Assembly (NCBI GenBank): GCA_009829735.1
Contig: CM020618.1
Span: forward strand, 42,670,878 to 42,734,877
Origin: Pyropia yezoensis
Taxonomy: Eukaryota > Rhodophyta > Bangiophyceae > Bangiales > Bangiaceae
Reading direction: 5' to 3'
DNA: 64,000 nt
Made by a program: the position numbers and the translations under genes. The notes beneath the pieces were generated by a model. It saw only the letters and a program-made list of their open reading frames with translations, was not told where the DNA came from and ran no database searches. How positions within the stretch are numbered: the stretch's first letter is position 1; each line of letters starts with the position of its first letter. Positions 27,775 to 39,363 of the stretch are shown piece by piece.

Positions 27775-29817
27775 CTAACCTTGCAAGAACTTCTTCAGCA
27801 ACGCTGTCGTCGACGCATTGAAGCCGCTGACTTCCCCGCCCTTGGAACGGACACCAGCAATCGCTGTCCGCACCTGCTTGGCGAGAACCTTGCCCAGCTC
27901 TACCCCCCACTGGTCAAACGAGTTGATCCCCCACACAAAGCCCTCCACAGCGGTGCGGTGCTCAAAGAGCGCAAGTAGCTGGCCCAGGGAGAAGGCATCC
28001 AGTCTGTCCATCAGGATGCTGCTGCTCGGCCGGTCGCCCGTGAAGGTCTTGTGTGGGATCAGCTCGGACGGCACGCCCTCTGATGCCAGCTGCGCAGCCG
28101 CCTTGCCCAGCGCGAGTGCGTCGGGCTGAGCAAAGAAGTTGCACATCAGCTCCTCGTGGTTGCTGACCGGCTCACCCGCGAGATGGATGGGCGTCTGAGG
28201 AGCAATGACCCCCACAAAGTCAGCGGGCACCACCCTGCCCTGGTGCATCAGTTGGTAGAAAGAGTGCTGACCGTTGGTGCCCGGCTCCCCAAAGTTGACC
28301 GGTCCGCCCGCGTGGCCCAGCGGGCTGCCATCCAGCTTCACGCCCTTCCCGTTGCTTTCCATGTCCACCTGCTGGATGTGGGGCGCCAGCTTCAGCAGTG
28401 CTTGCTGGTAGGGCAGCAGTGCGCGCGTCGCGTGGCCAAGGAAAGTGTTGTTCCAGACGCCGAGCAGGCCCATCAGGATGGGCAGGTTGGCCTCGGGCGC
28501 AGCAGTCGCAAAGTGGGTGTCCATGTCCCGTGCACCAGCGAGGAAGCGGTCGACAACGTCAAAGCCGTACTGCAACGCCAGTGGCACCACCCCAACCGCC
28601 GAGCATACCGAGTAGCGGCCACCCACCCAGTCCCAAAACCCGAACATGTTTTCCGGGTCCATACCAAAGCCCTTGACGCCGTCCGCGTTGGTGCTAACCG
28701 CCACCATATGCTTGGCAACGGCGGCCTCGCCGAGGGCATCCACCAGCCACGACCGCATGGTGCGGGCGTTCAGCATCGTCTCGGCAGTGGTGAAGGTCTT
28801 GGAAACCACCACGACAAGCGTAGTCTCGGGGTCCAGGCCCTCCCGCGCGCGAGCAACATCCACGGGGTCCACGTTGGCGAGGAAGCGAAGCCGCCGACCC
28901 GACGCCGCCGCCCCGGCCGTCGCGTCCATACGGAGGGCCTCGTAGGCAAACTCAGGCCCCAGATAGCTGCCACCAATGCCAATCGACACCACGTCCGTAA
29001 GCGCCTTACCAGTCGCGCCCACCCACTCGCCCGACCGCACGCGGTCGGAGAAGGCCTTCACTTTGTCCAGAACGGCGTGCACGTCCGGAACGACGTTGGC
29101 GCCGCTCGACTCGATCACAGCATCCCGCGACGCGCGAAGCGCCACGTGCAGGACGGAACGGCCTTCGGTAGGATTGATCTTCGTGCCGGCCATCATAGCA
29201 GCTACCTTTTCCTGCACCCCCGCCGCCTTGGCCAGCTCATGCAGGTAAAACATCGTCTTCTTGGTGGCCTTCTGGCGCGAGTAGTCCAGCGTCAGGCCAG
29301 GGTGGGAGGCAACCATGGATGAGCAACGATCGTCATCCCTGCGGCCGCGGAAAACAGAAGTATGCACATCACATGTTGACAAGGACACGCCGTGTAAAGA
29401 AGGGCACATAGCCAGGAGCACATGGCACAGAGCATCCCAGCCAAGCGGCAGACGAAATCGAAGGGTGAGAAGCCAGCTCAAGAAACGTCGAGAGCATCAG
29501 ATAGCCACGCACACCCAGTGCAACCGCACAAAAAACGGCACGCCATCTCAACAGGTACAGACGCTCGAGCCTCACGTGCCCTCAGTCGCAAGCCCAGTGA
29601 GCGCGCCTCGCGAACTATCCCGAACCCACCAGCACAATGCCCAAGCCAGCAGCGCGCCGCTCTGTCACGGCTCCGACAAAAAAAGAAGAAGAAAAACGTA
29701 CTGCAACAGGTCGCGCAGGTGGGTGCCCTTAAGCGCCTTAACTTGCGCCTCAAGCGCCGCCCACGCATCCGTGTAGGCTGCCGTCTCTGCAGGCTTGGTC
29801 GCCACCGCCGTCGCCAT
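27775..29817 (-). CDS. GPI: Glucose-6-phosphate isomerase, two exons
   Basis: Interconverts glucose-6-phosphate and fructose-6-phosphate in glycolysis, gluconeogenesis and sugar-polymer metabolism. Exon 1 (29817-29702, ATG in ACCATGG) gives [12 protein letters not shown]...LRDLLQ; exon 2 (29338-27775) gives the rest. The join is in frame, 1680 bases, 559 residues, the usual eukaryotic length. Both family signatures are present: DWVGGRYSV and [14 protein letters not shown]. Catalytic residues seen are the Glu of GEPGTNGQH and the Lys of the second signature, with the substrate-binding [11 protein letters not shown] and SKTFTTAET loops. The N-terminus shows no clear plastid transit peptide, so a cytosolic enzyme is likely. 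The frame upstream of 29338 in exon 2 is intron and should not be included. Confidence 0.96.
29339..29701 (-). other. GPI intron (363 bp)
   Basis: Donor TTGCA|GTACGT at 29701 and acceptor CCGCAG|GGATGAC at 29339. The join recreates a CAG codon and keeps the conserved N-terminal helix of GPI. The donor hexamer GTACGT is the same as in the eIF3d intron. Confidence 0.85.
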
Positions 29818-30928
29818 GGTGCCGCCTGGGGCGCCTTTCACGCAGCTGCCGAGCAGTGCCACGGTGGAGGGGGGGGGGAGGGGGGGGGGGGGATGAGGAG
29901 AGGTACGAGGGGTGCCGTGAAATCTTGGATGTCGCTTGGCGGCGGGACCGACGTGACAAGCCGATATAGATGGTGTTCCAGGGGGCGAAGTGGTGCGATA
30001 GGGCGGTCCAAAACTGGTGTGCAGACGAGAGGGATCGCCCGGGCCAGGGTTTTGAGGCCGCGATCAGGATCCTGGATTCCCTCGGAATGCCGAGTCCATC
30101 CCCCATTGGAGGCTCCCAGCGAGGCCCGGACTGGGAGGCAATCCGCAAGCCCTGCCCGAGGCCCAGAGGTTGCCCGTGGTCCAAGAAGTGGACGGGTCGG
30201 CGGTCGGTGGGGGCCATTTCGACTGAATCTTCGGGTCGAAACATGTGCAGCCTTTTCTCTCAAGCTGTGCCTCGAACCAATGAGCACACGAGAAACAGGA
30301 GGGAGTATCTGGCGTGCAATGACGTGGATGGCGTGCAGCGGAGAGAGCAGCCGCAAACGGAAGCAGAGGATGCGGGATGCAGCGTGAATGGTGCGTCGAG
30401 TGACGCAGCTGAGCCAGCACTGCGAGCGGGGTCATGCGCAAAGTCCTCTATTTCTATGTACACACACACGCCGCCGCCGTGGTGCTCCCGCCGCGACGGC
30501 CCACGCCACTTGCGTGCCCGAAGGACAACTGTGCGAGGCTCCGCTGGCGGTGCCACCCATCTGGCCACCGTTGTGGCGATGGCAATGGCGGCAGCGGCGG
30601 CGGTGGCGGTGGCGGCGGCGACATGCGACTGCCGACGGTCTCCCGGGACTGCAGGCTGTCACTGAACAGCAGCGGTCGACCGCGCAGCATCATGCAATCC
30701 CGACGGTGATGGGGGGTGGGCGTCAACTACCGACCCCTCCAACTCGCTAGCAGGCGGTTCAGGCGGGCGCGCATGTACGATGGAGGCGTAGATGGAATAA
30801 ATAATTATTATGTGCGCGCACATGCCACTGTGCACGAGAGCGCCCGCATCTCTTGCGCTTCTCGAGCGTCATCGTGAAGGGACGGTGCGCTGTCATGGTT
30901 GAATTGCCCTCGCTCTCGTGGTATCGTC
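29818..30928. other. Spacer between GPI and the zinc-finger gene
   Basis: About 1.1 kb upstream of GPI. It contains G-runs near 29870-29892 and a short GGC/GGT repeat at 30582-30622. No gene is supported. Confidence 0.5.
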
Positions 30929-32599
30929 CTAGAACAGGCGACGGCTGACCGGCAGGCGAGGGCGATTGGTACGCGCCGGACCCACGCCCCCAGTCGGTGG
31001 AGGACGCGCGTTGACGAGCATGAAACGGCCTGTCTCCTCTTCGGTCACCGCCGCCGTAGCCCCAATCTTGTGAATCCCGCCTATTTGCCGCGACGTCGCC
31101 ACCGCGGCATCTGTCGTCGGCTCTTGAGGCATCAGCACATTGAAAGAAGCTTCTTTGTACGACCGTGAGCGGCTGCGCTTGGCTTTGGGTGCCGGCGAGT
31201 CGCAGAGCTCCGCGGCAGCGACCTTGGAGCCCGCCCGACGGTGGATTCCAGCGGGCAGCCGCCCCACTGCCTCACCCTCACCGCAGGCCCCAGCCGCCAA
31301 CTCCCCCATCGTCGCAGAGCGTGCAAGCCGCAACCGCTCATTGGTCCGAGTGTAATTGCGGCACTGCGCGCGAGCCGGGCAGTTGCCGACGCAGTGAGAG
31401 CAGCGCCACGTGTTGCCCGCCGCGACGGCCGTGTCAAAGGTGTGGCCGCCCAGCCCGACGGGGCCCGCTGCCCAAAAGCACCGGTCGCAAACCACCTTGC
31501 GACAGGTTGCCGATGCAGCGAGCGCCCCACATACAACGTGTCGGACAGCAGGAGCCGTGCGGGAGCAGAGATGACAAAAGCGGCTTGGAACGGGGGACAC
31601 AAAGGTGGCTTTCTTGCGCTTGCGAGGGGGGGGGGGCGCAGCTGCTCCGGGTACCGTGGATGACAGCGTGGCTCTGACTGGCAGCGCCATAGTAACCGGT
31701 GATGGCACGTTGCGTGAAGCAGCCCCAGCAGTCGTGTTTTTTGACCGCACTGTCTTGGGCCGTGCGGGCAGTTTGGTAACTCCCATCGACTTGGCGTTCA
31801 CGTCAACGTTCATGACAAGCGCCCCAGACGTGCTGGGCGACGGCGTTAGCACCCGCCGCGAAACCGCCAGTCCAGAATTCAACTTGACGCCTCCGACTCC
31901 CCTCGTGCGCTCAGACGAGCACACGTCGCTGTCATCCTCGAAAAATCCCCATACGGCAGTTGGGGAGGTGGGAGCCCTGCGGTCGCTTGAACTGCCATCC
32001 TCGGTCACCACAAATCGGGGCACATCGACGGATCCCAGCGGCGGCGGCAGCCCACCCGTATCACCTGAGGCGCGCAACTCAAAACGTTGCATCAAGAGCT
32101 CGGCAGCCTCCTCCATTGCGGCGAGCAATGCCGGCCGTCGCCGAGGCGGCGGCGGCGGTGGGACTATCGCCCCCGGAGCCGACGCCGTCCACAGGCCTGG
32201 AGGCGGCGAGATGAGCGGCGGCAGTGACTGTAGTGTTGACATCATTTGGTTGGCCGCCTTGTCCATGCCTGCGGCCCACGCGGTCGGTGACGACAGCATG
32301 TCCGCCAGACGCTCGCCTTCGGGATGGCAGGTTGACCAGCGCAGGCCCGGCCAGTCGTCAGCATCATGCATCTCCGCGTCAATAGTCGGTGCAGGGGGGG
32401 GGCCGACGGGGAGCTCAAACGTCGGCGGCAGAAGCCGCCGAGGACAGGGACCGACGGCCCCATGAAGTGGAGGGGAAGCTGAGTACATCGACGTCCTCAG
32501 GCTTTCGCCGCTCAATCCGCTGCCGTTACCCATGCCGCACCCGTCGTCATCATGGCTGCCGGCAGGCGTGCCCCGTCCAGTCCAGCAGTAAGGCTCCAT
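30929..32599 (-). CDS. CDCA7-like zf-4CXXC_R1 zinc-finger protein
   Basis: The start at 32599 (MEPYCWTGRG) gives 556 residues; the frame is open further upstream but in low-complexity sequence. Most of the protein is disordered and Pro/Ser-rich. Around residues 345-430 is a cysteine-rich domain of the 4CXXC_R1 type: CHLC, a further Cys pair around HVVC, VVCDRCF, WRCSHC, then CPARAQCRNYTRTNERLR, matching the C-x2-C spacing and the final NC-x-C-R pattern of CDCA7. A basic, Ser/Arg-rich segment (KAKRSRSRS) follows. CDCA7 proteins recruit the HELLS/DDM1-type remodeller in DNA methylation maintenance; that role is known for the family and only inferred here. The variation in Cys spacing means the assignment needs a profile search. 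A nuclear location is likely. Confidence 0.65.
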   Translation of the reverse strand: MEPYCWTGRGTPAGSHDDDGCGMGNGSGLSGESLRTSMYSASPPLHGAVGPCPRRLLPPTFELPVGPPPAPTIDAEMHDADDWPGLRWSTCHPEGERLADMLSSPTAWAAGMDKAANQMMSTLQSLPPLISPPPGLWTASAPGAIVPPPPPPRRRPALLAAMEEAAELLMQRFELRASGDTGGLPPPLGSVDVPRFVVTEDGSSSDRRAPTSPTAVWGFFEDDSDVCSSERTRGVGGVKLNSGLAVSRRVLTPSPSTSGALVMNVDVNAKSMGVTKLPARPKTVRSKNTTAGAASRNVPSPVTMALPVRATLSSTVPGAAAPPPPRKRKKATFVSPVPSRFCHLCSRTAPAVRHVVCGALAASATCRKVVCDRCFWAAGPVGLGGHTFDTAVAAGNTWRCSHCVGNCPARAQCRNYTRTNERLRLARSATMGELAAGACGEGEAVGRLPAGIHRRAGSKVAAAELCDSPAPKAKRSRSRSYKEASFNVLMPQEPTTDAAVATSRQIGGIHKIGATAAVTEEETGRFMLVNARPPPTGGVGPARTNRPRLPVSRRLF

Positions 32600-35482
32600 C
32601 TTGTTACACCCCCCCGACGCGTAAAGCTCGAGGAAAAACGATCCGGACGACAAAAACGAGGATGGCGACGGTGTGCCAGTGGGATGGGGATGCCCTGCAC
32701 TGGCGCTGTCCGCAGTCACGCTGCTGCGCAGCTGAGTCCTTAAGGCGAGCGCGTCGCCGGCCCAGTCCAAACGGGTTGCCGCTCTGCTCACCAAGTGTCT
32801 CTCCTTCAACCCCCAACCAAACCACGGGACGCTCCAGTGACAGCGGGGAAAGCGTCTGAAGGCGTGGCGTCGGTTGGGCGTTGCCGGGCGGGTCGGCACG
32901 CCCGCGACTCGCCCGGCGCAGCGGGGCGCGCCTTTAGTTCGTGCGCCGGCCCCAGCCGTGAGCTCTGGTAGGAGGACGTGGCTAGACCCCTCTGCCTGGA
33001 GGACCCTCCCTTCCCTCACCGCCCCCCCCCAGCCAACCACTGGGGCGCAGCTCATTGCCTCTCTCCCCCCCCTCCCCCCCCTCCCCCCCCCTCGCGCTAA
33101 AGGGGCACAGAGGCTTGGGGGGCTGGCGGCGGAACGGGACACGAAAACAGACGGGCGTGCCGCCAGGCGCGTCTGGTGCTCTTCAGTCCCGCCACTTGGC
33201 GAAGGACGTGGGAGGGAGAGGTTTGGCGGCCCGCGCTGCCAAAAAGAGAGCCATCCCGTGTGTGTTTTCCCAAGCAAGCGCAACCGCACGGGCTTTCCCT
33301 GACCCTCTTTCTCATTCCTCACGTGTTGGCTGAGCCGCCTGAGGGGGGGAAGGGGGGGGTGTGGCGAGGCTACCAGGGGGGTCAGCTTCACTAGGTTGCT
33401 CCCACGCTCTTGGCTTTTGGTACCCTGCATTCTCCATGTGCACAGCAAGGGAGGCGAGGGGCAGAGCTGGGATGCCGTCCACGAGTCACGGCAGCAGCGG
33501 ACGAGACAGCGCCAGGGCCTGTCCGGGAATCCTGCCAGGTGCGCGGCGTGGGGCAGGTGGGGGCTCGCCACTCAGGCATCCTTCGAGAGCGACGCAGTTT
33601 CTTCCACTACAGAACTTGTGCCTTGGCCAATGCCGCCTCCCCCGCCATTGGCTGGCGCCGGCACCCCCCCCCCCCCCCCCCCCCCCCCCCGGCCACTCCC
33701 AGCAACCCCCTTCCCCGTTGCCACCGCCGCGAATCATCGGGCAGCCTACGCTGTACCGCTGCGACACCAGTCGTTTTGAAAGGGGGGTGTCCCTGCCTAG
33801 ACCACCTCCCGCGCACGCCAAAGGGTGTGGCGCGAGCCCACCTCAAGCCTCGAGCCAGGCTCACCGCATGATTGGCCGATACGGACCTTCCACGGTGCAG
33901 CGGCAGGTCACTTCAGGCGCATACCACCCCCGCGGACCACACAACCCAGTGGCGGGAAGGATCGTCCTGCTCTCTGCTGCCCTTGCCGCCACCACTGGTG
34001 CGGCCGCCAAGGGCCGGCATCGTCGAGTCGGGCTGGGGAGTGGAGCAGCGGGCGGCGGCGCGAGCGCGGCGCATGGGTCCGGCGCGCGGCGGGAACGGCG
34101 TCACAATCCGAGGAGCAGCGCCGTGCTCCAGCAGGCAGGGATCGGTGTAGGGGAGTGCGGTGTCCTGCTGCCGTGGAGTCGCTCAGTGGCACTGTCTGCT
34201 GAGCTTAAAACAGCTAGGCCGCTGAAGTGGCCGCCTGTCACACGGCGTGCTCGAAGAGGTTGGCTGCTCGCCTGGTCTATGTCGAGTTCAGCGTAAGATC
34301 GAGAGAGGTCCAGCGCGTGCGTCTGTAAACGCTGACACTGTAGAGTCCCGAGATGGGTCCACCAAGCAAAAGTCGTTGGTGCTTCGGAAGGCTGCGCCAC
34401 GACCGCCAGGACACCCCATTGCAGCCATCTCCTTGCTCCGGATGATCCACGTCAACGGCATGGCCCAGTCATAGGCAATGTGTACCGCTGTCGCTACCTC
34501 TGTCCAATGAAAGGCCACCCTTCCGAGCCTCGTCCGCAGCCGCGCTTGATCCATTCATCTGTGCCATCCATTGGTCCTCACTTGGATGAAAAATGTTTCC
34601 CGTATTTCATTTTTCTGTTGAAATAATTTCATAGCACGGCCATCAACCAATGAACGGCGTCCTTTTTTAGCCTGAACTCTCGCTCACTTGAAGCTTGCAG
34701 CGTCCCATGTCACTCAATTGTGGCCGTAGGCGCGGCCTGAAGGAGACCAGTCCCTCTCGAGCGCACTGTACGTGTACTACAGAACCCACGTCCGCCGTCT
34801 GTGCAATGCAAAACAGGCCAATGCATCTTTTGGTCGGAGTCGAGGCCGTAGCGTTGCTCCTTAAAAGAAACGGGGGGGGTGCCTTGATGAGGATACCCAC
34901 AGAACTGCTACATATGGTAGACTCACGTCACAGGACATAAACGAGCCGGGTGCCATGTTGGGCTTTGGGCTTTGGACGTCAAGCCTCGATCTGCTGAACA
35001 GAATCGAGTGCCAAGAGAACTGGAACTCTGGCCCGACCATCTGCGTGCTCACCATGTGTCTCAGAGGCCATGCCACTTTGATGCACTGGCAGCTTAGAGG
35101 CACCAGCCGGGTGTGAGCAGCCGAGCCGGTAACGTGTTCCGACAGGCCGAGCCGGTCTGGGCTGTGACACACTGGCCGCCACCGCCCACGCGAGCACTTG
35201 CACCACAAGAGGACGCAGCAGAGGATGGGCCCCCGTCGGAGCACCGGATAGCATATCGGTCCAGCGGCACGGGGAGGTGTCGATAGTGGTCTGGGGGCGA
35301 CAGCTCGGGGCGAGCCCCCACCCGTGCCCCCGGGGGCAGCGCTCTGTTCCAGTTCTTTCTTCGCCTCTTTCCCACCCACGCACCTTATCGGGGCGTAGAT
35401 AGATAGTCAGTCTGGACCTAATGTCGACCATTCTCGATGAGTTCCTTGGTCCCTGTGTACTGCATGAGATGCACGACATAAT
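32600..35482. other. GC-rich spacer without supported genes
   Basis: Upstream of the zinc-finger gene. It contains a C/CT-rich stretch around 33060-33110, a 27-base poly-C run at 33664-33690 and long overlapping frames on both strands that are rich in Pro, Arg and Gly. These look like composition artefacts. No domain or repeat family is recognised. Confidence 0.5.
33664..33690. repeat. Poly-C run, 27 bases
   Basis: An uninterrupted C run. Such runs are prone to polymerase slippage and length error, so the local sequence length should be treated with caution. Confidence 0.95.
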
Positions 35483-35929
35483 GCAGTTTTCCGAATTTTG
35501 TCCCAAGTGGACAAGAGCAAGAGCAAGTGTACAAGAGCAAGGGCCAATCGCATGCTCGCAGCTGAGGGCTTACCAATGGCGTGCTGCAACACGTCTGTCG
35601 GAAGAACCTGATGATTGGCTATGGCCACAACTGCTCTCGCAACGAACTCTGGTTGGTCAAAACACTCTTGTTTTTTCATCGGATCTCGCCGGTTGGCCCT
35701 TTATCTCAGGTCATCTCTGTCAAGAACAGTCAGAAGCGCTCAGCCGGTGCTTGTTCTGCCCTCGAAGTGGTCAGAAATCCCGAGAGAACCCCCGATCACA
35801 CTGTTCGTACAACAAGGGACCCTCATGCAGAGCAGTCTTTGGCCAGAGAGGCAGCATCTGAGTTATATCATTGGTCAAACACAGTTTGCTCTTGCTCTTG
35901 TCCACATGGGATAAAATTGGGAGAACTGC
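35483..35929. repeat. Inverted repeat, 42-bp arms, possible MITE
   Basis: Arms 35483-35524 and 35888-35929 are reverse complements with about four mismatches (GTGGACAAGAGCAAGAGC is shared exactly). They enclose about 360 bp of lower GC than the surroundings. There is no coding sequence. The size and terminal inverted repeats suggest a miniature inverted-repeat element, but no target duplication is clear. Confidence 0.55.
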
Positions 35930-36144
35930 AATACCACTTTGTAGAGGAGACTGAGGGGAGTCGAATGGTCTTTTTTATTTTCTAAGTGCTGTTGTTCTCT
36001 CTGAGCTATGAGGAGAGAAGGCTAAAGTACTGTCAGTTTTCTGCTCACTAATGTCGACCGTCGCGGGCTGTGGTGCGCTGCAAGCGAGTCATTCTTGCTG
36101 AGTGTGGCCCGACCACCCCTTTGGTGCCACAAGGGTGCGATACT

Positions 36145-36259
36145 GTGCTTCCTGTAAAAAATGGATGTTGACGGTATGTGAAGGAGCCGATCCTTTGGTC
36201 CAGACAGCGATTTTCATCACCTTCACGTACCGTCAACATCCATTTTTTACAGGAAGCAC
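36145..36259. repeat. Near-perfect fold-back, 40-bp arms, 35-base loop
   Basis: Arm 36145-36184 (gtgcttcctgtaaaaaatgg and onward) and arm 36220-36259 are reverse complements over 40 bases with a single mismatch, separated by 35 bases. An RNA from either strand would form a long stable hairpin. It could be a small fold-back transposon or a hairpin RNA precursor. It lies in an AT-richer island (35400-36550) unlike the surrounding GC-rich spacer. Confidence 0.85.
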
Positions 36260-39200
36260 TATATGTCTCCGAGAATAATACACTCTGTAGCAGAGAAAAA
36301 AGCACAGAAAAAAGATAGTTGACGCTCAAGTCTTGATGCACGACAAGAAAAACAACAACGTCTATGTGTATCCATTGGTGGAAGTCCTGATGCCCAAGCC
36401 ATGTGTGCTTCTCTTGTTCTTGACATGGAAGTAGCAGACAAAAAGAAAAGAAAATACTTCGGTCACGAGTCTGCCTCCTGGGGGCCTCCATGACACCCTG
36501 GTGTGGTCAACAATTTGGACAGTGGTCGACATTGCGAACATACTAGCTAGCATGTCTTCTCGAGATCACCCCACGAAAGTACGTACTGTACACGAGACAG
36601 ACACCAGATGCTGGGACAGGGAAAGCAGAGTGGGTTCCCCAGCATAGGAAAACGACCCTTCATCGCCGCCTGTTGCAATGCAGAGCTCGTGCTGCTTGCA
36701 AAGGTGAAGAATAAAGGTCGCATCTCCCCACCGGATGCGCCACTTTCGTAACGCGAGATGGCATCTGCGGTCACCACATCGTCACTCGGATCCGAGGCGG
36801 GGCCGTATTGCCTCGGAGCGGGGGAAGGGGAGGGAAGGGGGGGGGGGGGGGGGGGGGGGGGGTAGTCTCGGCTCGGGGGGTCCTTGACACTTGCAGTCGG
36901 GGGGGGGGGGCGGGTGGGGGTGGCGGGGAGCGCGCATATCGATACCCCGCTCTTGCGATGTGGCGGCTCCCGCCCTACCAACTACGCGCCCGTGGCGGGC
37001 CTGCCCACGGGGGGCGGGCGTCACCGACCGCCCCTTGGCAGGCAGGCCGCGCAGCCTGGCGCCCCCAGCCCCAAACGACGCCCGCCCCCGATGACGGCGG
37101 TTGGACCGCCGCGTAGAGGTGTTGCGGCTGGCCGACGCCCCGCATCGCGGGGAGGGCGGCCGTGCCGCGACGGCAGCTCCGCCGTCGGCCCCGCCAGTGC
37201 CCCAGTCGTGGCGAGGAGGGGAAAGGGGGGGGGGCAGCGCGCGCCATTCCGTTAGGCCCCCCCAGTGGCGGCGCCCCAACCGGCGACGCAGGCGCGCGCG
37301 CGGCGGGGCGCGGCGGCAGCAGCAACGGCGGCGGCCAACCCCCCCGGTGCTCACCTGCCCATGCCAACGGAGCGGCGGGGTCCGCACATGGCCCTGCCTC
37401 CCGCACATCGGTGAGGGTGCACCACTTGGAGCCACGCCGCCGCTGTTCGCCGCGGCGGCCGACACGGAACCGCCCCCTCATCCAGATCGCATGACGTTCC
37501 CCCCCGCCAGCCCTCTGCTGTCGACTGTGCCGTCCACGGACCGCCCACCCGATCCTCCGTCGCCGCCTCCCTCCCCCCCCCGCCCCCCCGCCCCCTCACC
37601 CTTCTTTTTTCGTGCAGCCGCCACAGTGACCACCGGGGCGGTTGGTGGCGTGACAGCAGCACCACCCAGCCCCCCCAACGGCCCCCCGGGGCCCATCATC
37701 TTGCGCGAAACTGGCGGCACCCGTACCGGACGGTGCACGCCGCCGCCGTCGCCGCCGCCGCCGCCGCCCAGCCGCGACCGCACCGTCCGCGGCGGCAGCT
37801 GTCGGGGTGCGTGCGCCGCTGCCTGCCAGCACGCTGTCCGCCGCCGCCGTAAGGAGCCTGCCCAAAGGTTGCCCTGACTTCTGCAGCTACTCCCCGGTCA
37901 CGCGCGTGTGGTTGCCGTGTCGCGTTGTTGCCTTGACAGCACTGCGGGGGGGGGGCTGACCGCGAGGGGAGGCGTGCTCGCGCTCCCAGGCTAGGAAGAG
38001 CCCCGCCGCGGATCGACCGCCAGGGCAGTCGTGGGCGACCGCAGCGAGAGTTTGGGGCTGCCACACCGCACCGCATCCAAACCGCAGCTCCCCTCCCACC
38101 CCCTTCCAGGCAACTCCGTCTCCCCTTCCCACGTCAAGATGGTTGGCCTCATCCCCCCTTCCCGCGCCGAGATGGTCGGCCCCCATGAGAGTGGACGAGC
38201 ACGCCCCCTTGTCAACTGGCTCCCGCGACGGGCGATATGCTGCGCACTCTCCCACCGACGCAGCAGCGTCGTATCACGCGCCTCACCAGGGATCATCACG
38301 ACAGACACAGTGGCGACCGCGACCGATGCCACTCGCCCCCAGCTTTTGCCTCCCCCCCCACCGCCCCTCCCCCTCCACCTCCTCCGCACCCCCGCGCGCC
38401 ATCCTACTCCGACACCAGTGTACGGCTCGGGGGGCAAGAGTAATGACGCCTGCGCGCCGTCGTCGCGGGAGAGGATGGGTAGGAAATCGACGGCGGTGGC
38501 TAGAGGGTTCCGCCCGCCCAACACACAATCCGGGCATGTGCACAGCGGTGGGGCGGCAGAAGACAGGAAGGCCACTCCCTACCCACCCACCATCGCCCCG
38601 CCCTTCTCTGCCATGGATGAAGGACACGCGGCCTTGCAGCGGGCAACTGCGTTCCCCCACGCGCCAGACGTGCCCCCACCGCCGCTTCCGCGCCGAGACT
38701 TGTTTCGAGAGCGTTGCTGGAGCCGCTGCCGCCCGTTAGCGCCGCCGTCGAGGGTGGGCGGGCGGGCCTCCCGCGCACGGGGAGGCGGTACACTACGAGG
38801 CCCGCCCCGTCGGCACCGATGGCCCTCCCGACTTGGCGCGACGGTTCCACGGGGTGCAGTGGGGCACTGCGTCGCTCCGCCGCTGGGCACGGCCCCCCTC
38901 CACCCGGCCGCCGCGGGGTGGTGCCGGGAGGACCTGTTGGTGCGACCGCGGGTGGCGTGCAATGCCGCACAGGTGGCGGAGACCTCTCGGGACGCGGAAG
39001 GACACGCAGGTACAGCGAGATGGATATCCCCTCGAATCGAAAAGGGGACAGCGGCGGTGGCGGGAGGGAACTGGCGCCACCATGGCTGCCGCACAGGTTA
39101 CCGCGACTGACAGCCGCGACGCACGTCGCAGCCCCCTGGCGGAAGTGCAACGGGCCGGTGGCAGGGACTGGCGGGGGGTGAACCACCCGGCCGGGTACAT

Positions 39201-39363
39201 GCACCAGGAGCATCGGCGAACGAGAGGGGTGGGGTAGTTCGAAAAGGTGCACGGGAGCACAATGGGCAAGGCACTATACCACAAGAATAAGGAAGCCACA
39301 GGGAACAACAGAGCGTTGCGCCACTGTAGTTCCCCACCATCCCCTCGCCCCCGCCTTTGCCCG
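36260..39363. other. Spacer upstream of the ADA2 3' end
   Basis: Begins AT-rich to about 36560, then becomes extremely GC-rich. It contains a poly-G run (36837-36862), a second G-run at 36899-36910 and long C/CG tracts around 37000-37900. Overlapping Pro/Arg/Ala-rich frames on both strands are not credible as genes. No domain is recognised. Confidence 0.5.
36837..36862. repeat. Poly-G run, 26 bases
   Basis: An uninterrupted G run followed by further G-tracts at 36899-36910. Potential G-quadruplex and likely length-uncertain. Confidence 0.93.

Noticed and set aside
33361..34296. A 311-codon plus-strand frame as a gene
   Set aside because: It crosses the 27-base poly-C run, so its frame depends on an uncertain run length, and its residues are low-complexity.
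37101..37877. Long Pro/Arg-rich plus-strand frame as a gene
   Set aside because: It lies in 70-80% GC sequence where all frames stay open, encodes only low-complexity residues, and is overlapped by equally long frames on the other strand.
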